Positions 34,649 to 42,997 are shown, numbered from the stretch's first letter. The stretch is 64,000 nucleotides of DNA from Bog-950 sp044228435 (GCA_044228435.1 JBGAUW010000012.1:1-64000), one strand, 5' to 3'. Notes: generated from the letters alone by a model not told the origin. Numbers and translations: made by a program.

Positions 34649-36121
34649 ATGAAAAAAATTAAGATTGCTTCTCTTTTGTTATTGGTAAGCATTTTATTTC
34701 GTGCCTTACCTGCTCTGGCCCAGTTGAATGACGCACAGTGGATGCTGGGGCCAAATACAAGCAATATTGATTTTAGAAGTGCAATGCCGGTAAATGATTC
34801 AATTGCCAACTGGATGCCGACAAGATTTACTAACACGGCAATCTCAAACAATGCTGGTGAAATACTTTATTATACTAACGGAATTTATGTTGCAGGTAAA
34901 CTCGGCGGCGGCGATACTATTTTAAATGGCGGCGGCTTAAATCCTGGTGCCTTTACAACACAATATGCTAACCAAGGAATCCCCTATCCGCAAGCATCAA
35001 TTTTTTTACCTAACCCGGGCGATACGCAGGATCGATATTATTCGCTGATTCATTTCTCAGGGGATTTAAATAATGGAGTAGCGTATACTCTTTTCCGTAG
35101 CATGATAGATAAAGAAGCAAATTTTGGGAGAGGTGAGGTAATTAGTAAAAATGACACTTTTTATCAAGGCATCACCCGTACCGGGGGTATGGCGGCATGC
35201 AAGCATGCCAATGGAAGGGACTGGTGGGTTGTGTTAGGCAGCAGAGGTAATAATTTATACCGAAAATTTTTACTTACAGCTAATGGGGTAAAAGACACAT
35301 TGTTGCAAAATATTGGGCCAAATTATCAAGGGCCATTGGATCAGTCGTATAGCCGTTTTTCTTTGGATGGAACTAAGTATGTAACAGGAGCATTTGCTGG
35401 ATTGATAACGGTAATGAACTTTGACAGATGTACCGGCGAGTTTTCGAATCCTATTGGTATCGTTAATGGAGACGGCAATTTTTCCTCCGGAGTCAGTTCT
35501 GTAGAATTTTCACCAAACGGAAGATTTGTTTACGCGATTGATAGGACAACGGTAAAGCAATACGATTTGACCAATCCCAACATTCAGGATTCTATTATAA
35601 TTTATAGATGTGGTTGCCCGGATGGTGCTCAATTAAACATGTTTTCACTTGCTTATAACGGAAAGATATATGGAAGTACCTGGGCTGGTGGTTTTCCTTC
35701 TTTGCATGTTATAAATAGTCCGAACGAAAAGGGTTTAGCTTGCGATTTCGTATATGAAGGCCAACCCGCGATAAGTATTAATAGCATGAGCGTTTCCAAC
35801 ACCGCCAATCCACGTTTAGGGCCCTTAGTTGGAAGTGGCTGCGATACTTTAGCAACTGATATACGGAAAGAGACCATAGAAAAGAAACAGCAGCCAAGGG
35901 TGCAACCTAACCCCGCCGGCAAAGCATTTTATATAGAAATGCCTGCTCAGGGAAATTACAAGTTTGAACTACTAAATGAAGCCGGTCAAACCGTTGCAAA
36001 AAGAGAAACCCGGCAAGTAGACATTATAAATGTAGAGACCCTTAACAATGGGATATATTTTTTGAATGTATATGGAAAAACGAAAAAGTTGAGCACTACT
36101 AAACTGATAGTTCAACATTAA
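34649..36121 (+). CDS. T9SS-sorted secreted protein, probable beta-propeller
   Basis: Secreted protein of 490 residues from the ATG at 34649 (MKKIKIASLLLLVSILFRALPALA|Q); the longer start at 34601 would bury the signal. The body (WMLGPNTSNIDFRSAMPVNDSIANW..., repeated FS.DG.K.Y.. and FSPNGRFVYAID strands) looks like a propeller with WD40/NHL-like blades. The C-terminus (PRVQPNPAGKAFYIEMP onward) is a T9SS type A domain with Q in place of the usual Y/F before PNP. By eye this gene and the next are more AT-rich than their neighbours. Confidence 0.83.
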   Translation: MKKIKIASLLLLVSILFRALPALAQLNDAQWMLGPNTSNIDFRSAMPVNDSIANWMPTRFTNTAISNNAGEILYYTNGIYVAGKLGGGDTILNGGGLNPGAFTTQYANQGIPYPQASIFLPNPGDTQDRYYSLIHFSGDLNNGVAYTLFRSMIDKEANFGRGEVISKNDTFYQGITRTGGMAACKHANGRDWWVVLGSRGNNLYRKFLLTANGVKDTLLQNIGPNYQGPLDQSYSRFSLDGTKYVTGAFAGLITVMNFDRCTGEFSNPIGIVNGDGNFSSGVSSVEFSPNGRFVYAIDRTTVKQYDLTNPNIQDSIIIYRCGCPDGAQLNMFSLAYNGKIYGSTWAGGFPSLHVINSPNEKGLACDFVYEGQPAISINSMSVSNTANPRLGPLVGSGCDTLATDIRKETIEKKQQPRVQPNPAGKAFYIEMPAQGNYKFELLNEAGQTVAKRETRQVDIINVETLNNGIYFLNVYGKTKKLSTTKLIVQH

Positions 36122-36128
36122 TACGCTT

Positions 36129-36500
36129 ATGAAATCTTGTCTATTTATTGTCCTTTTTATTTTAATCTCAGGTCAGTTGGTAGCTCAGGATAGTGAAGTG
36201 TCGTATACAGATACGGAGAAAGTTTATGTCGCTCCGGTTATTTATTACGATGATTCTTTAGTTCCTTCTGTAATTACTAACGAAATAATGAGGCACATTG
36301 TTTCAAAGAGTAATGTGCGATCTGTATATCCTCAAATTGGTCCGTTACAGCAATATTTCAGAAAATCCTGGGAGATTAACAGCATTTGTTACGACACCCA
36401 AATAATAGTTCCTGATTTTGCTTGTCAGTTCACTGCCTTTTATTGGGATAACAGAATGAAGTGCTTTAAAGCTATGAATGCTGTAGTAAAAAAACAATAA
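36129..36500 (+). CDS. Small secreted protein of unknown function
   Basis: Protein of 123 residues with signal peptide MKSCLFIVLFILISGQLVA|Q. The mature part has two cysteines (SICYD and FACQF) that could pair, and no family I recognise. It starts seven bases after the T9SS gene and is probably co-transcribed with it, so the two may work together outside the cell. That is inferred only from position. Confidence 0.65.
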   Translation: MKSCLFIVLFILISGQLVAQDSEVSYTDTEKVYVAPVIYYDDSLVPSVITNEIMRHIVSKSNVRSVYPQIGPLQQYFRKSWEINSICYDTQIIVPDFACQFTAFYWDNRMKCFKAMNAVVKKQ

Positions 36501-36808
36501 CAGGTTATAGCTCTATTTCTAATGTCCCGACTGTCCCCGTTGTCCCTTATTTTGCCCTGCAACCCCAGCCATTTGTGAATAAACCTAAACATACCCACAC
36601 CCTGTTTTTAAAAGTTTGGCGTTTACAAAACTTTACCTAACATTGCATTGTTGTCTAACACCAGCCCTTGCAGGGTTTGGTTCTCCAACTAAAAAAGTTT
36701 ACTGTTTTTTAATAGCCCTTAGTTCTCAAAAAGCCTACGCGCTTTACGCATACAAATGATTTTATCTTCTTTATATAACCTGAAATTTTATAGCCAAACC
36801 TGATAAGC
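36501..36808. other. Long leader region upstream of rho
   Basis: 308 bases without a gene I can support. A possible promoter, TTTG at 36615-36618, 19 bases, TAACATTG at 36638-36645 (one base off consensus), would give rho a leader of about 160 bases. In E. coli rho is autoregulated in its leader; whether that holds here is not visible from sequence. Confidence 0.4.
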
Positions 36809-38380
36809 ATGTACGACATTCTTCAACTGAACGATATGATTTTGCCCGAACTGAAAGAAGTGGCAGAAAAATTAAAATTAAAAGGCGCCGATAAACTGGA
36901 AAAGCAGGAACTTATCCTCAAAATTCTCGACGCACAGGCAGTAGCCCCGGCCACATCAGGTGCCGATAAGCCTAAAGAAAAGGCTAAAAAGCCAAGAGCC
37001 CGCAAGCCAATAGACCCCGAGTTAAAACATAAAGCAGAAGAGGAAGAAGATAAACCAGCCGATAATTCGGCCATTACCGCCCGTGGCAGCGCCGACCCGA
37101 TACCTGTGGTAGAGAAACAGCCGGCCAAAGTGTATAGCCAGCCAGAGCAGAAAAAAACCTTTGTAGTAAATGAAGATACCGGCTTTAGCGAAGAAAAACC
37201 CGCTGAAGAGAAACCGCAGGACGAAAACCAGCAGCGCCGCAACCCGAATATTTTTAGTGTAGAAAGCGATGCTATTATTGAAGGCTCGGGTGTGTTGGAA
37301 ATGATGCCCGATGGCTACGGTTTCCTTCGCTCGTCAGATTACAGCTACCTTTCTTCACCCGATGATATTTATGTTTCGCCCAGCCAGATTAAATTATTTG
37401 GTTTAAAAACCGGCGATACCGTAGTTGGCTACATTCGCCCTCCAAAGGCCGGCGAAAAATACTTTGCCCTGTTAAAGGTAGATACGCTGAATGGCCGCTT
37501 GCCCGAAGAAGTGCGCGACCGTGTATCGTTCGATTACTTAACACCCCTTTTCCCTAACGAAAAGCTGAACCTGTTTACCAAACCAACCGACCTAAGCACC
37601 CGTATTATCGACTTGTTTACGCCGGTAGGTAAAGGCCAGCGGGGTATGATTGTGAGCCAGCCAAAAACCGGTAAAACCACCATACTAAAAGATATAGCCA
37701 ACGCTATTGCCAAAAACCACCCCGAAGTTTACCTGATAGTATTGCTGGTAGACGAAAGACCGGAGGAGGTAACCGATATGGAGCGCAGCGTAAACGGCGA
37801 GGTAATTGCCAGCACGTTTGATGAGCCTGCCGATAAGCACGTAAAAGTATCGGCCATTGTATTGCAAAAAGCAAAGCGCCTGGTAGAGTGTGGCCACGAT
37901 GTGGTTATTCTGTTAGATAGTATTACCCGTTTGGCGCGTGCGCACAACACAGTTGCCCCATCATCGGGTAAAGTGTTATCGGGTGGTGTAGAGGCTAACG
38001 CTATGCAAAAGCCTAAACAGTTTTTTGGTGCAGCCCGTAAAATTGAAAACGGCGGTTCGCTTACTATTCTGGCAACAGCCCTTATTGATACCGGCAGCAA
38101 AATGGATGAGGTAATTTTTGAAGAGTTTAAGGGAACCGGTAACATGGAGTTACAGTTAGATCGTAAACTTAGCAACAAACGTATTTACCCGGCTATCGAT
38201 ATCGTATCATCATCTACCCGCCGCGACGACTTGTTGCTGGATAAAGATGTGCTACAGCGTATGTATATTTTGCGTAACCACATTGCGGATATGAGCTCGC
38301 AGGAGGCTATGAACTTTATTACACAGCAAATGAAAGGCACCAAGAGCAACGAAGAGTTTTTGGTAACCATGAACAGCTAA
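36809..38380 (+). CDS. rho: Transcription termination factor Rho
   Basis: Hexameric RNA-dependent ATPase of 523 residues. The N-terminal SAP-like Rho_N motif (MYDILQLNDMILPELKEVAEKLKLKG) is followed by a low-complexity, Lys/Glu/Pro-rich insertion (about residues 45-145) that E. coli Rho (419 residues) lacks. The cold-shock RNA-binding domain contains GSGVLEMMPDGYGFLRSSDYSYLSSPDDIYVS. The P-loop is SQPKTGKTTIL (about 284-294) and the Walker B is VILLDSITRLARA. The primary RNA-binding and ATPase parts are complete. Confidence 0.97.
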   Translation: MYDILQLNDMILPELKEVAEKLKLKGADKLEKQELILKILDAQAVAPATSGADKPKEKAKKPRARKPIDPELKHKAEEEEDKPADNSAITARGSADPIPVVEKQPAKVYSQPEQKKTFVVNEDTGFSEEKPAEEKPQDENQQRRNPNIFSVESDAIIEGSGVLEMMPDGYGFLRSSDYSYLSSPDDIYVSPSQIKLFGLKTGDTVVGYIRPPKAGEKYFALLKVDTLNGRLPEEVRDRVSFDYLTPLFPNEKLNLFTKPTDLSTRIIDLFTPVGKGQRGMIVSQPKTGKTTILKDIANAIAKNHPEVYLIVLLVDERPEEVTDMERSVNGEVIASTFDEPADKHVKVSAIVLQKAKRLVECGHDVVILLDSITRLARAHNTVAPSSGKVLSGGVEANAMQKPKQFFGAARKIENGGSLTILATALIDTGSKMDEVIFEEFKGTGNMELQLDRKLSNKRIYPAIDIVSSSTRRDDLLLDKDVLQRMYILRNHIADMSSQEAMNFITQQMKGTKSNEEFLVTMNS

Positions 38381-38467
38381 AACCAGTTTGCGGTAGGCAG
38401 TTCGCATTCGGCAAAAACTTCCGGAAATAAAAGGCTGAAAGTAAATCTAGCTGCAAATCAAGCAAAT

Positions 38468-38541
38468 GTCACACTGAGCGCAGTCGAAGTGCGGCATTTG
38501 CGCAGGCGGAAGCACTTGTCTTCGACTTCGCTCAGACTGAC
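38468..38541. repeat. GTCA-CTGAGC inverted repeat
   Basis: Arms GTCACACTGAGCGCAGTCGA (38468-38487) and TCGACTTCGCTCAGACTGAC (38522-38541) form an imperfect inverted repeat. The middle is loosely palindromic too (GAAGTGC / GCACTTG). It resembles repeats common between Bacteroidota genes and lies 88 bases after rho, where it may act as a transcript end. Confidence 0.7.
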
Positions 38542-38605
38542 ATGCTTCCTCAATTTTGTCCTTCTCCGAACATTGGTTAAAGACAAAATAGTTAACGCCT
38601 ACCAA

Positions 38606-38691
38606 ATTCCGTTAGGAACGCTTTAATATTGTAACGCCCCGTTTTAACGGGGCGATGAACAAAAAAAATATACTTGAGTTCCGTATGGAAC
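38606..38691. repeat. Three-hairpin GTTCCGTA-type intergenic repeat
   Basis: In order: ATTCCGTTAGGAAC (38606-38619), a perfect CGCCCCGTT / AACGGGGCG hairpin (38635-38654) and GTTCCGTATGGAAC (38678-38691). The outer two share a TTCCGTA/T..GGAAC palindrome. The unit has the look of a structured mobile repeat. A 73-residue antisense open frame over it is rejected as a gene. Confidence 0.65.
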
Positions 38692-38781
38692 GACCCATAT
38701 AGCTTCTTTAAAATAGCTATAGTTTCAGACCCTAGCGACTCTGCGGATAGCAAATAGGGCTGAATTGGCCCCCAATCAGGA

Positions 38782-38890
38782 TTTGTTAAAATAAAATCAT
38801 GGTTAACACGCAAAAATTAACTTATTGATTATAAGCTATTTAAAAGGTTAACACGCTGAAAAGTGTTAACCATGATTTGTTTTTAACAAA
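38782..38890. repeat. 28-bp inverted repeat upstream of rpmH
   Basis: Arms of 28 bp at 38782-38809 and 38863-38890 with two mismatches, 53 bases apart. GGTTAACAC occurs three times: in direct orientation at 38801 and 38846, and inverted at 38863. The region 38381-39059 holds no supported gene. Confidence 0.8.
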
Positions 38891-38986
38891 TAGACCTAAA
38901 TCAGAAATGGAGTTTGAGCGTTTGGGCCAAAGAAGCCCGCAACAAAACTTTAAGCTGGTTTGCCAACTAATAATCAACACCGGCTA

Positions 38987-39016
38987 TTTGAATTGTGGAC
39001 TAAATAATTATTTTTG
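38987..39016 (+). promoter_or_regulatory. Promoter of the rpmH-rnpA-yidD cluster
   Basis: TTTG (38987-38990), an 18-base spacer and TATTTTTG (39009-39016). Full consensus on both elements, 44 bases before the rpmH ATG. Confidence 0.6.
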
Positions 39017-39059
39017 CCGTCCTTTTGGAAAAAACGGATAATTTTAAATATAACAAGAT

Positions 39060-39215
39060 ATGAAACGGACATTTCAGCCAAGCCGCAGAAAACGAATTAA
39101 CAAACACGGTTTCAGAGAAAGAATGAGCACTAAAAATGGAAGAAAAGTTCTTGCAAGAAGAAGAGGCCGCGGCAGAAAGAAACTTACAGTTTCTGACGAG
39201 AAGAGACTTAAATAG
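39060..39215 (+). CDS. rpmH: Ribosomal protein bL34
   Basis: Protein of 51 residues, read by eye from the ATG at 39060 because it is short. It has the invariant bL34 start MKRTFQPSRRKR and KHGFRERM, then NGRKVLARRRGRGR and a short SDEKRLK tail. It binds 23S rRNA in the large subunit. Spacing to rnpA is tight or overlapping; see rnpA. Confidence 0.95.
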   Translation: MKRTFQPSRRKRINKHGFRERMSTKNGRKVLARRRGRGRKKLTVSDEKRLK

Positions 39216-39249
39216 TCCAACTTCGGCTAAACAGTTTGCCGTATTTGAT

Positions 39250-39639
39250 GTGCAGTTGCTAAAAGGCAAAAGTACGTTTGGCGAATTGGAGAAGCTGAAA
39301 AGCAGAAAAATAATAGACCAACTTTTTAAAGAGGGTAAATCAGTTTCAATAAACGGGTTTACCCTTGTTTATTTGATACAACCGCTGCAAACCTTCTACC
39401 CGGCCCAGGCGGGCTTTTCGGTGCCCAAAAAGTTTTTTAAGCATGCTGTAGATCGCAACCGGGTTAAGCGCCTAATGCGCGAGGTATACCGCACCCACAA
39501 AATTAACTTGTATCAAAAGCTGGCAACCGATAAAAAGCAAATGGCCCTTATGTTTATTTACAAGGGCAAAGCATTGCCTGGGTATGATATAGTAAGTAAA
39601 TCAGTTATCCATTGTTTGAATAGATTGATTAAAGCATGA
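39250..39639 (+). CDS. rnpA: Ribonuclease P protein component
   Basis: Basic protein of 129 residues that helps the RNase P RNA mature tRNA 5' ends. The core has LKSRKIIDQLFKEGKS, the central FTLVYLIQ and AGFSVPKKFFKHAVDRNRVKRLMREVYR with the RNR signature. Family members start shortly before LKSRK. The only in-frame ATG lies at 39136, inside rpmH, giving a 38-residue extension and an 80-base overlap. The GTG at 39250 (chosen here), or a TTG at 39256, gives normal length. yidD overlaps its stop by four bases (ATGA). Confidence 0.88.
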   Translation: MQLLKGKSTFGELEKLKSRKIIDQLFKEGKSVSINGFTLVYLIQPLQTFYPAQAGFSVPKKFFKHAVDRNRVKRLMREVYRTHKINLYQKLATDKKQMALMFIYKGKALPGYDIVSKSVIHCLNRLIKA

Positions 39640-39860
39640 TATCGAAACTGTTTTCATTTTTGTTTTTAGGTATTATAAAGGCTTACCGCACACTTATATC
39701 GCCTTTGCTGGCACCCAGTTGCCGCTACCTGCCCACCTGCAGCGAATATGGCTTGCAGGCTATAACTAAGTATGGCCCGTTTAAAGGCGGTTGGCTTACC
39801 ATTAAACGTATTTCGCGCTGCCACCCCTGGGGCGGCCACGGCTACGACCCGGTGCCGTAA
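39636..39860 (+). CDS. yidD: Membrane protein insertion efficiency factor YidD
   Basis: Protein of 74 residues with the family motifs SPLLAPSCRYLPTCSEYGLQAI and SRCHPWGGHGYDPVP, and an N-terminal hydrophobic/amphipathic stretch. It is thought to assist insertion of inner-membrane proteins together with YidC. Overlaps rnpA by four bases, the conserved rpmH-rnpA-yidD order. Confidence 0.93.
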   Translation: MISKLFSFLFLGIIKAYRTLISPLLAPSCRYLPTCSEYGLQAITKYGPFKGGWLTIKRISRCHPWGGHGYDPVP

Positions 39861-39865
39861 CCCCA

Positions 39866-39984
39866 TCCTAAAGCCTTCCCCTAAAGTGGAAGGACTTTAA
39901 CAGCCAGCAGCCAAAACGCTAACTCGTTAGAATAGCACTAATGTCCCCCGCTGGCGGGGGAAAGCCCCGATGCTTTGATCGGGG
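39866..39984. repeat. Intergenic hairpin repeats between yidD and the PAP2-like gene
   Basis: Three stem-loops: a loose AAAGCCTTCC / GGAAGGACTTT near 39872-39899, a perfect CCCCCGC / GCGGGGG (39945-39960), and a perfect CCCCGAT / ATCGGGG (39965-39984), followed by AGGGGGTGG. The GC-rich pair shares a style with the elements at 21672, 25556 and 29885. Confidence 0.6.
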
Positions 39985-40082
39985 CAGGGGGTGGATGGAG
40001 TAAGGCACCCTAAATAACACTTGAACAATCCAATGCAGCACTTGTAATTATTACATTTGCGCTCCCTTAACCGAATTGAACC

Positions 40083-40718
40083 ATGAAGTTTGCCGCTAAA
40101 ACAATATCTGCCATATTCCATCCCCTGCTTTTTCCCACGTATGGCTTGCTGCTACTTTTAAGCACTAACCCTAACCGGTTTGGCACTTTTGGCGATAAAC
40201 TGCAGGTGGTATGGCTAATCATAATTTTTGCGCTAACCTTTCTTTTTCCGCTGGTGTGGATGCTGATGATGAAACGGCTGGAGATGATTAACTCGCTAAA
40301 ACTGGATACCACACAGGAACGCATAGTGCCCTTTATAGCCACCGCCACTTTTTACCTGTGGACCACCTGGATGTTTAAAAGCAACGTGCATTTAAAAATA
40401 CCTACCGATAAGCTGATTTTTTTAATGATGCTGGGCTCGTGCTTTACTATCTTTTTAGCATTGGTAGTAAACATAGGTATGCGCATTAGCCTGCATGCAA
40501 TGGCTGCGGGAAACCTGTTAGGTCTGCTGCTGCCGCTTATTCGCATCTCCACCTTCGATCTGCGTTTCTTATTCGTGGGCGCTATACTTATAGCGGGCCT
40601 TATAGGCGTGGCCCGGTTGGTATTAAACAAGCATACCCCGCAAGAAGTATACGCGGGTTACATGGTTGGCTTTACCGGGCAGTTTATAGCCTTTAGTATT
40701 ATACCTAAGTTTTTTTAG
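40083..40718 (+). CDS. PAP2-superfamily-like membrane protein
   Basis: Integral membrane protein of 211 residues with about six helices. The C-terminal part (SLHAMAAGNLLGLLL, then GVARLVLNKHTPQEVYAGYMVG) is reminiscent of PAP2 phosphatase motifs (SGH, and SRxxxxxHxxxD). The final Asp appears replaced (QEV) and the first motif is not obvious, so it may be a degenerate or non-catalytic relative. Role in lipid-phosphate turnover is inferred only. Confidence 0.6.
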   Translation: MKFAAKTISAIFHPLLFPTYGLLLLLSTNPNRFGTFGDKLQVVWLIIIFALTFLFPLVWMLMMKRLEMINSLKLDTTQERIVPFIATATFYLWTTWMFKSNVHLKIPTDKLIFLMMLGSCFTIFLALVVNIGMRISLHAMAAGNLLGLLLPLIRISTFDLRFLFVGAILIAGLIGVARLVLNKHTPQEVYAGYMVGFTGQFIAFSIIPKFF

Positions 40719-40743
40719 GTTCCTTATTCGGTTAAGGTCTACA

Positions 40744-41308
40744 ATGACAAACAACTCCTATAGAAATTGGAAAGAGTTTCTTTCTGTAATACTGACTCAA
40801 GGAAATCAGTTTACACTGAAAAATTCATTTACGAAAAACGAAACGGATATTGAGGTTTACAGTCAACAAGTTGAAGATGTACATACGACATTGGAAATTG
40901 GCTATTTGAAAAATGGTAGACTTATATATCTAAGATATACATAACGACAACACGCCCGGATTAAATAAGTATCAAAATGAATATTATAACGAGCATGACT
41001 TCAGTGAGTCAGAGAGCTATGGTAATCCCGGCCTTTTATTTAGTGAAACAAACAGGGTAGGCGTTTTAGACGAGTTAAGAACAGGGTTGATTGGGAAAGA
41101 AAAGGTGTATTTCAGAAATGGTGTAATGGCCTTTTCAGAATTGACAATTGTTTTGGATAAAGAACAAAACCTTGTTTTTAAACATACTTACAACTTTGAA
41201 AGTTTATCAATTTTCGAAAAGCTAAAAAGATTAATCAAAGCTCAACAGAACGATTGCGAACCCAAAGAGATTGATTTGAAAACTGTTTTTGGCGGGCTAA
41301 AGGGATAA
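40744..41308 (+). pseudogene. Frameshifted gene for a protein of unknown function
   Basis: Two open frames belong to one broken gene. The first (40744-40944) ends LKNGRLIYLRYT*. The next frame, starting within that end, reads on as HNDNTPGLNKYQNEYY...SESYGNPGLLFSETNRVGVLDELRTGLIGK and stays open to the stop at 41306-41308. A 1-base insertion near 40936-40945 (or an equivalent deletion of two) explains it. The intact protein would have about 188 residues. No family recognised; no signal peptide. A sequencing error would look the same. Confidence 0.6.
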
Positions 41309-41327
41309 ATAATGCTTATTAGAATAC

Positions 41328-41363
41328 TAAAACAAAAACAGCGCACTCTTTCGAATGCGCTGT
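41328..41363 (-). terminator. Intrinsic terminator of asnS
   Basis: On the minus strand ACAGCGCA / TGCGCTGT with a 10-base loop, followed by TTTTTGTTTT. It begins 35 bases after the asnS stop. Confidence 0.88.
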
Positions 41364-41397
41364 CTCTATTCAAAGTCCCTTCAGGGGATTTAGGGGT

Positions 41398-42921
41398 CTA
41401 CGGCAGCAACCTTCCGTAACTTCTTGGAAACGGAATCGTCTCGCGTATGTGTTGCAAACCGCAAATCCAGGCTACTAATCTTTCTAAGCCTAAGCCAAAG
41501 CCCGAGTGAGGCACATTGCCAAACTTGCGAAGGTCTAAGTACCATTCAAAAGCTTCCATTGGCAACTCGTGCTCTACAATTTTGCGTTTAAGGCGTTCAA
41601 TATCTGTTTCGCGTTCGCCGCCACCTACTACCTCGCCGTAGCCTTCCGGTGCCAATAAATCTACACCCTTAGCATAGCCCTTATCGGTTTCATCTTCCTT
41701 CATGTAAAAAGCCTTAACTGCCTGTGGCCAGTTGTAAACCATTACTGGTTGGCCAAACATTTTAGTAAGTACTGTTTCATCGGCACCACCAAAGTCGTCG
41801 CCGCGCTTAAAGTTTAAAGCACTGTTGCGCCACTGAGCCACGCTGGCTAATTTTTCAGCGTTATCCTTCAACTCGTTTTTAAGTTGGTCTACTTTGTTTT
41901 GGTTAAAGTTCACTTCGCCTTTCTTCAGTTCGCCGCTGGCAATTTTTGCTGTGCGCTCTGCAGTTTCGGCAATTATCCGTGCTTCGTCTGCCTTCAATGC
42001 TTTCTCTTCTTCATCCAGCATTTGCAAACTGTTGCGGCCGCCTATTTCTTTTTCGCCTTTAATTACGCTTACAGCATCTTCATACTTCATACGGATAAAC
42101 GGCTCCTTTACTTTTTCTAAGTAAGTGGTATCGCGCTCCAGCACTTTTAGCTCAGCCGCACTTTTTTCTAAAACGGTAGTAACTACAAAGCGGACAAAAT
42201 CTTCAATCACGTCCATATCCATTTTCAAATCATAAAAAGCCATTTCGGGCTCTATCATCCAAAACTCAGATAAGTGGCGGCGCGTTTTCGATTTTTCGGC
42301 ACGGAACGTTGGCCCGAAAGTATAGATAAGCCCTTGCGCCATAGCCATAGCCTCGCCATACAACTGGCCCGATTGCGATAAATAAGCCTTCACATCTTTA
42401 TCGTAATACTCCGTTTCGAACAGGTTGGTGGTTCCTTCGCAGGCGTTGCCCGTTAAAATAGGGGCGTCCATCTGCACAAAATCGCGCTGCTGAAAAAAGT
42501 TGTGTATAGCATAAATTATCTGGTTGCGCACACGCATAATAGCCCATTGGCGGCGGCTGCGCAGCCACAAGTGACGATTATCCATCAAAAAGTCGGTGCC
42601 GTGTTCTTTAGGTGTAATAGGGTAAGGTTCGGCCACACCAATTACCTGTAAGCTATTTACATGCAACTCATAGCCCCCTACCTGGCGCTCATCTTTTACC
42701 ACTTTGCCCTTTACCGAAAGTGAACTTTCCTGGGTAAGGCGCTTGGCGGTTTCAAAGGCTTCTTCGCCCACAGTATTAACATCTATTATACACTGGGTAA
42801 AGCCCGTGCCATCGCGCAGGGTCATAAATACGATGGTTTTGCTATCGCGCTTTTGAGCGTTCCAGCCCTTTAGTTCTACCTCTTGCCCCTCTAACTTTGC
42901 TAAATCTTTGATATACGTCAT
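41398..42921 (-). CDS. asnS: Asparaginyl-tRNA synthetase
   Basis: Class IIb synthetase of 507 residues that charges tRNA-Asn. The N-terminal OB-fold binds the anticodon (VELKGWNAQKRDSKTIVFMTLRDG). The core has FRAEKSKTRRHLSEFWMIEPE and the final motif 3 GFGLGLERLVAWICGL. Between them, about residues 275-350, is a Lys/Glu/Ala-rich insertion, probably helical, that E. coli AsnRS (466 residues) lacks and that I believe is usual in Bacteroidota. Divergent from rpoN. Confidence 0.97.
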   Translation of the reverse strand: MTYIKDLAKLEGQEVELKGWNAQKRDSKTIVFMTLRDGTGFTQCIIDVNTVGEEAFETAKRLTQESSLSVKGKVVKDERQVGGYELHVNSLQVIGVAEPYPITPKEHGTDFLMDNRHLWLRSRRQWAIMRVRNQIIYAIHNFFQQRDFVQMDAPILTGNACEGTTNLFETEYYDKDVKAYLSQSGQLYGEAMAMAQGLIYTFGPTFRAEKSKTRRHLSEFWMIEPEMAFYDLKMDMDVIEDFVRFVVTTVLEKSAAELKVLERDTTYLEKVKEPFIRMKYEDAVSVIKGEKEIGGRNSLQMLDEEEKALKADEARIIAETAERTAKIASGELKKGEVNFNQNKVDQLKNELKDNAEKLASVAQWRNSALNFKRGDDFGGADETVLTKMFGQPVMVYNWPQAVKAFYMKEDETDKGYAKGVDLLAPEGYGEVVGGGERETDIERLKRKIVEHELPMEAFEWYLDLRKFGNVPHSGFGLGLERLVAWICGLQHIRETIPFPRSYGRLLP

Positions 42922-42940
42922 AATACATTTTTAAAGATTG

Positions 42941-42948
42941 CGAATATA
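42941..42948 (-). promoter_or_regulatory. Candidate -7 element TATATTCG of asnS
   Basis: The minus strand has TTCTATATTCGC 20 bases before the asnS ATG, matching the element before serS. Confidence 0.4.
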
Positions 42949-42997
42949 GAAAAGCATTTCTTCTTGTATTGTCGTTTGTTTTTTGAAAATTCGCACC

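Noticed and set aside
38592..38813. 73-residue minus-strand frame after rho
   Set aside because: It lies across three hairpins and one arm of the inverted repeat; openness is explained by the repeat sequence.
38907..39041. Short plus-strand frame starting MEFERLGQRSPQQ
   Set aside because: It overlaps the rpmH promoter and has no sign of selection visible to me.
38381..39059. Possible replication origin near rpmH-rnpA
   Set aside because: No cluster of TTATCCACA-like DnaA boxes and no dnaA gene; the repeats present do not resemble an origin.
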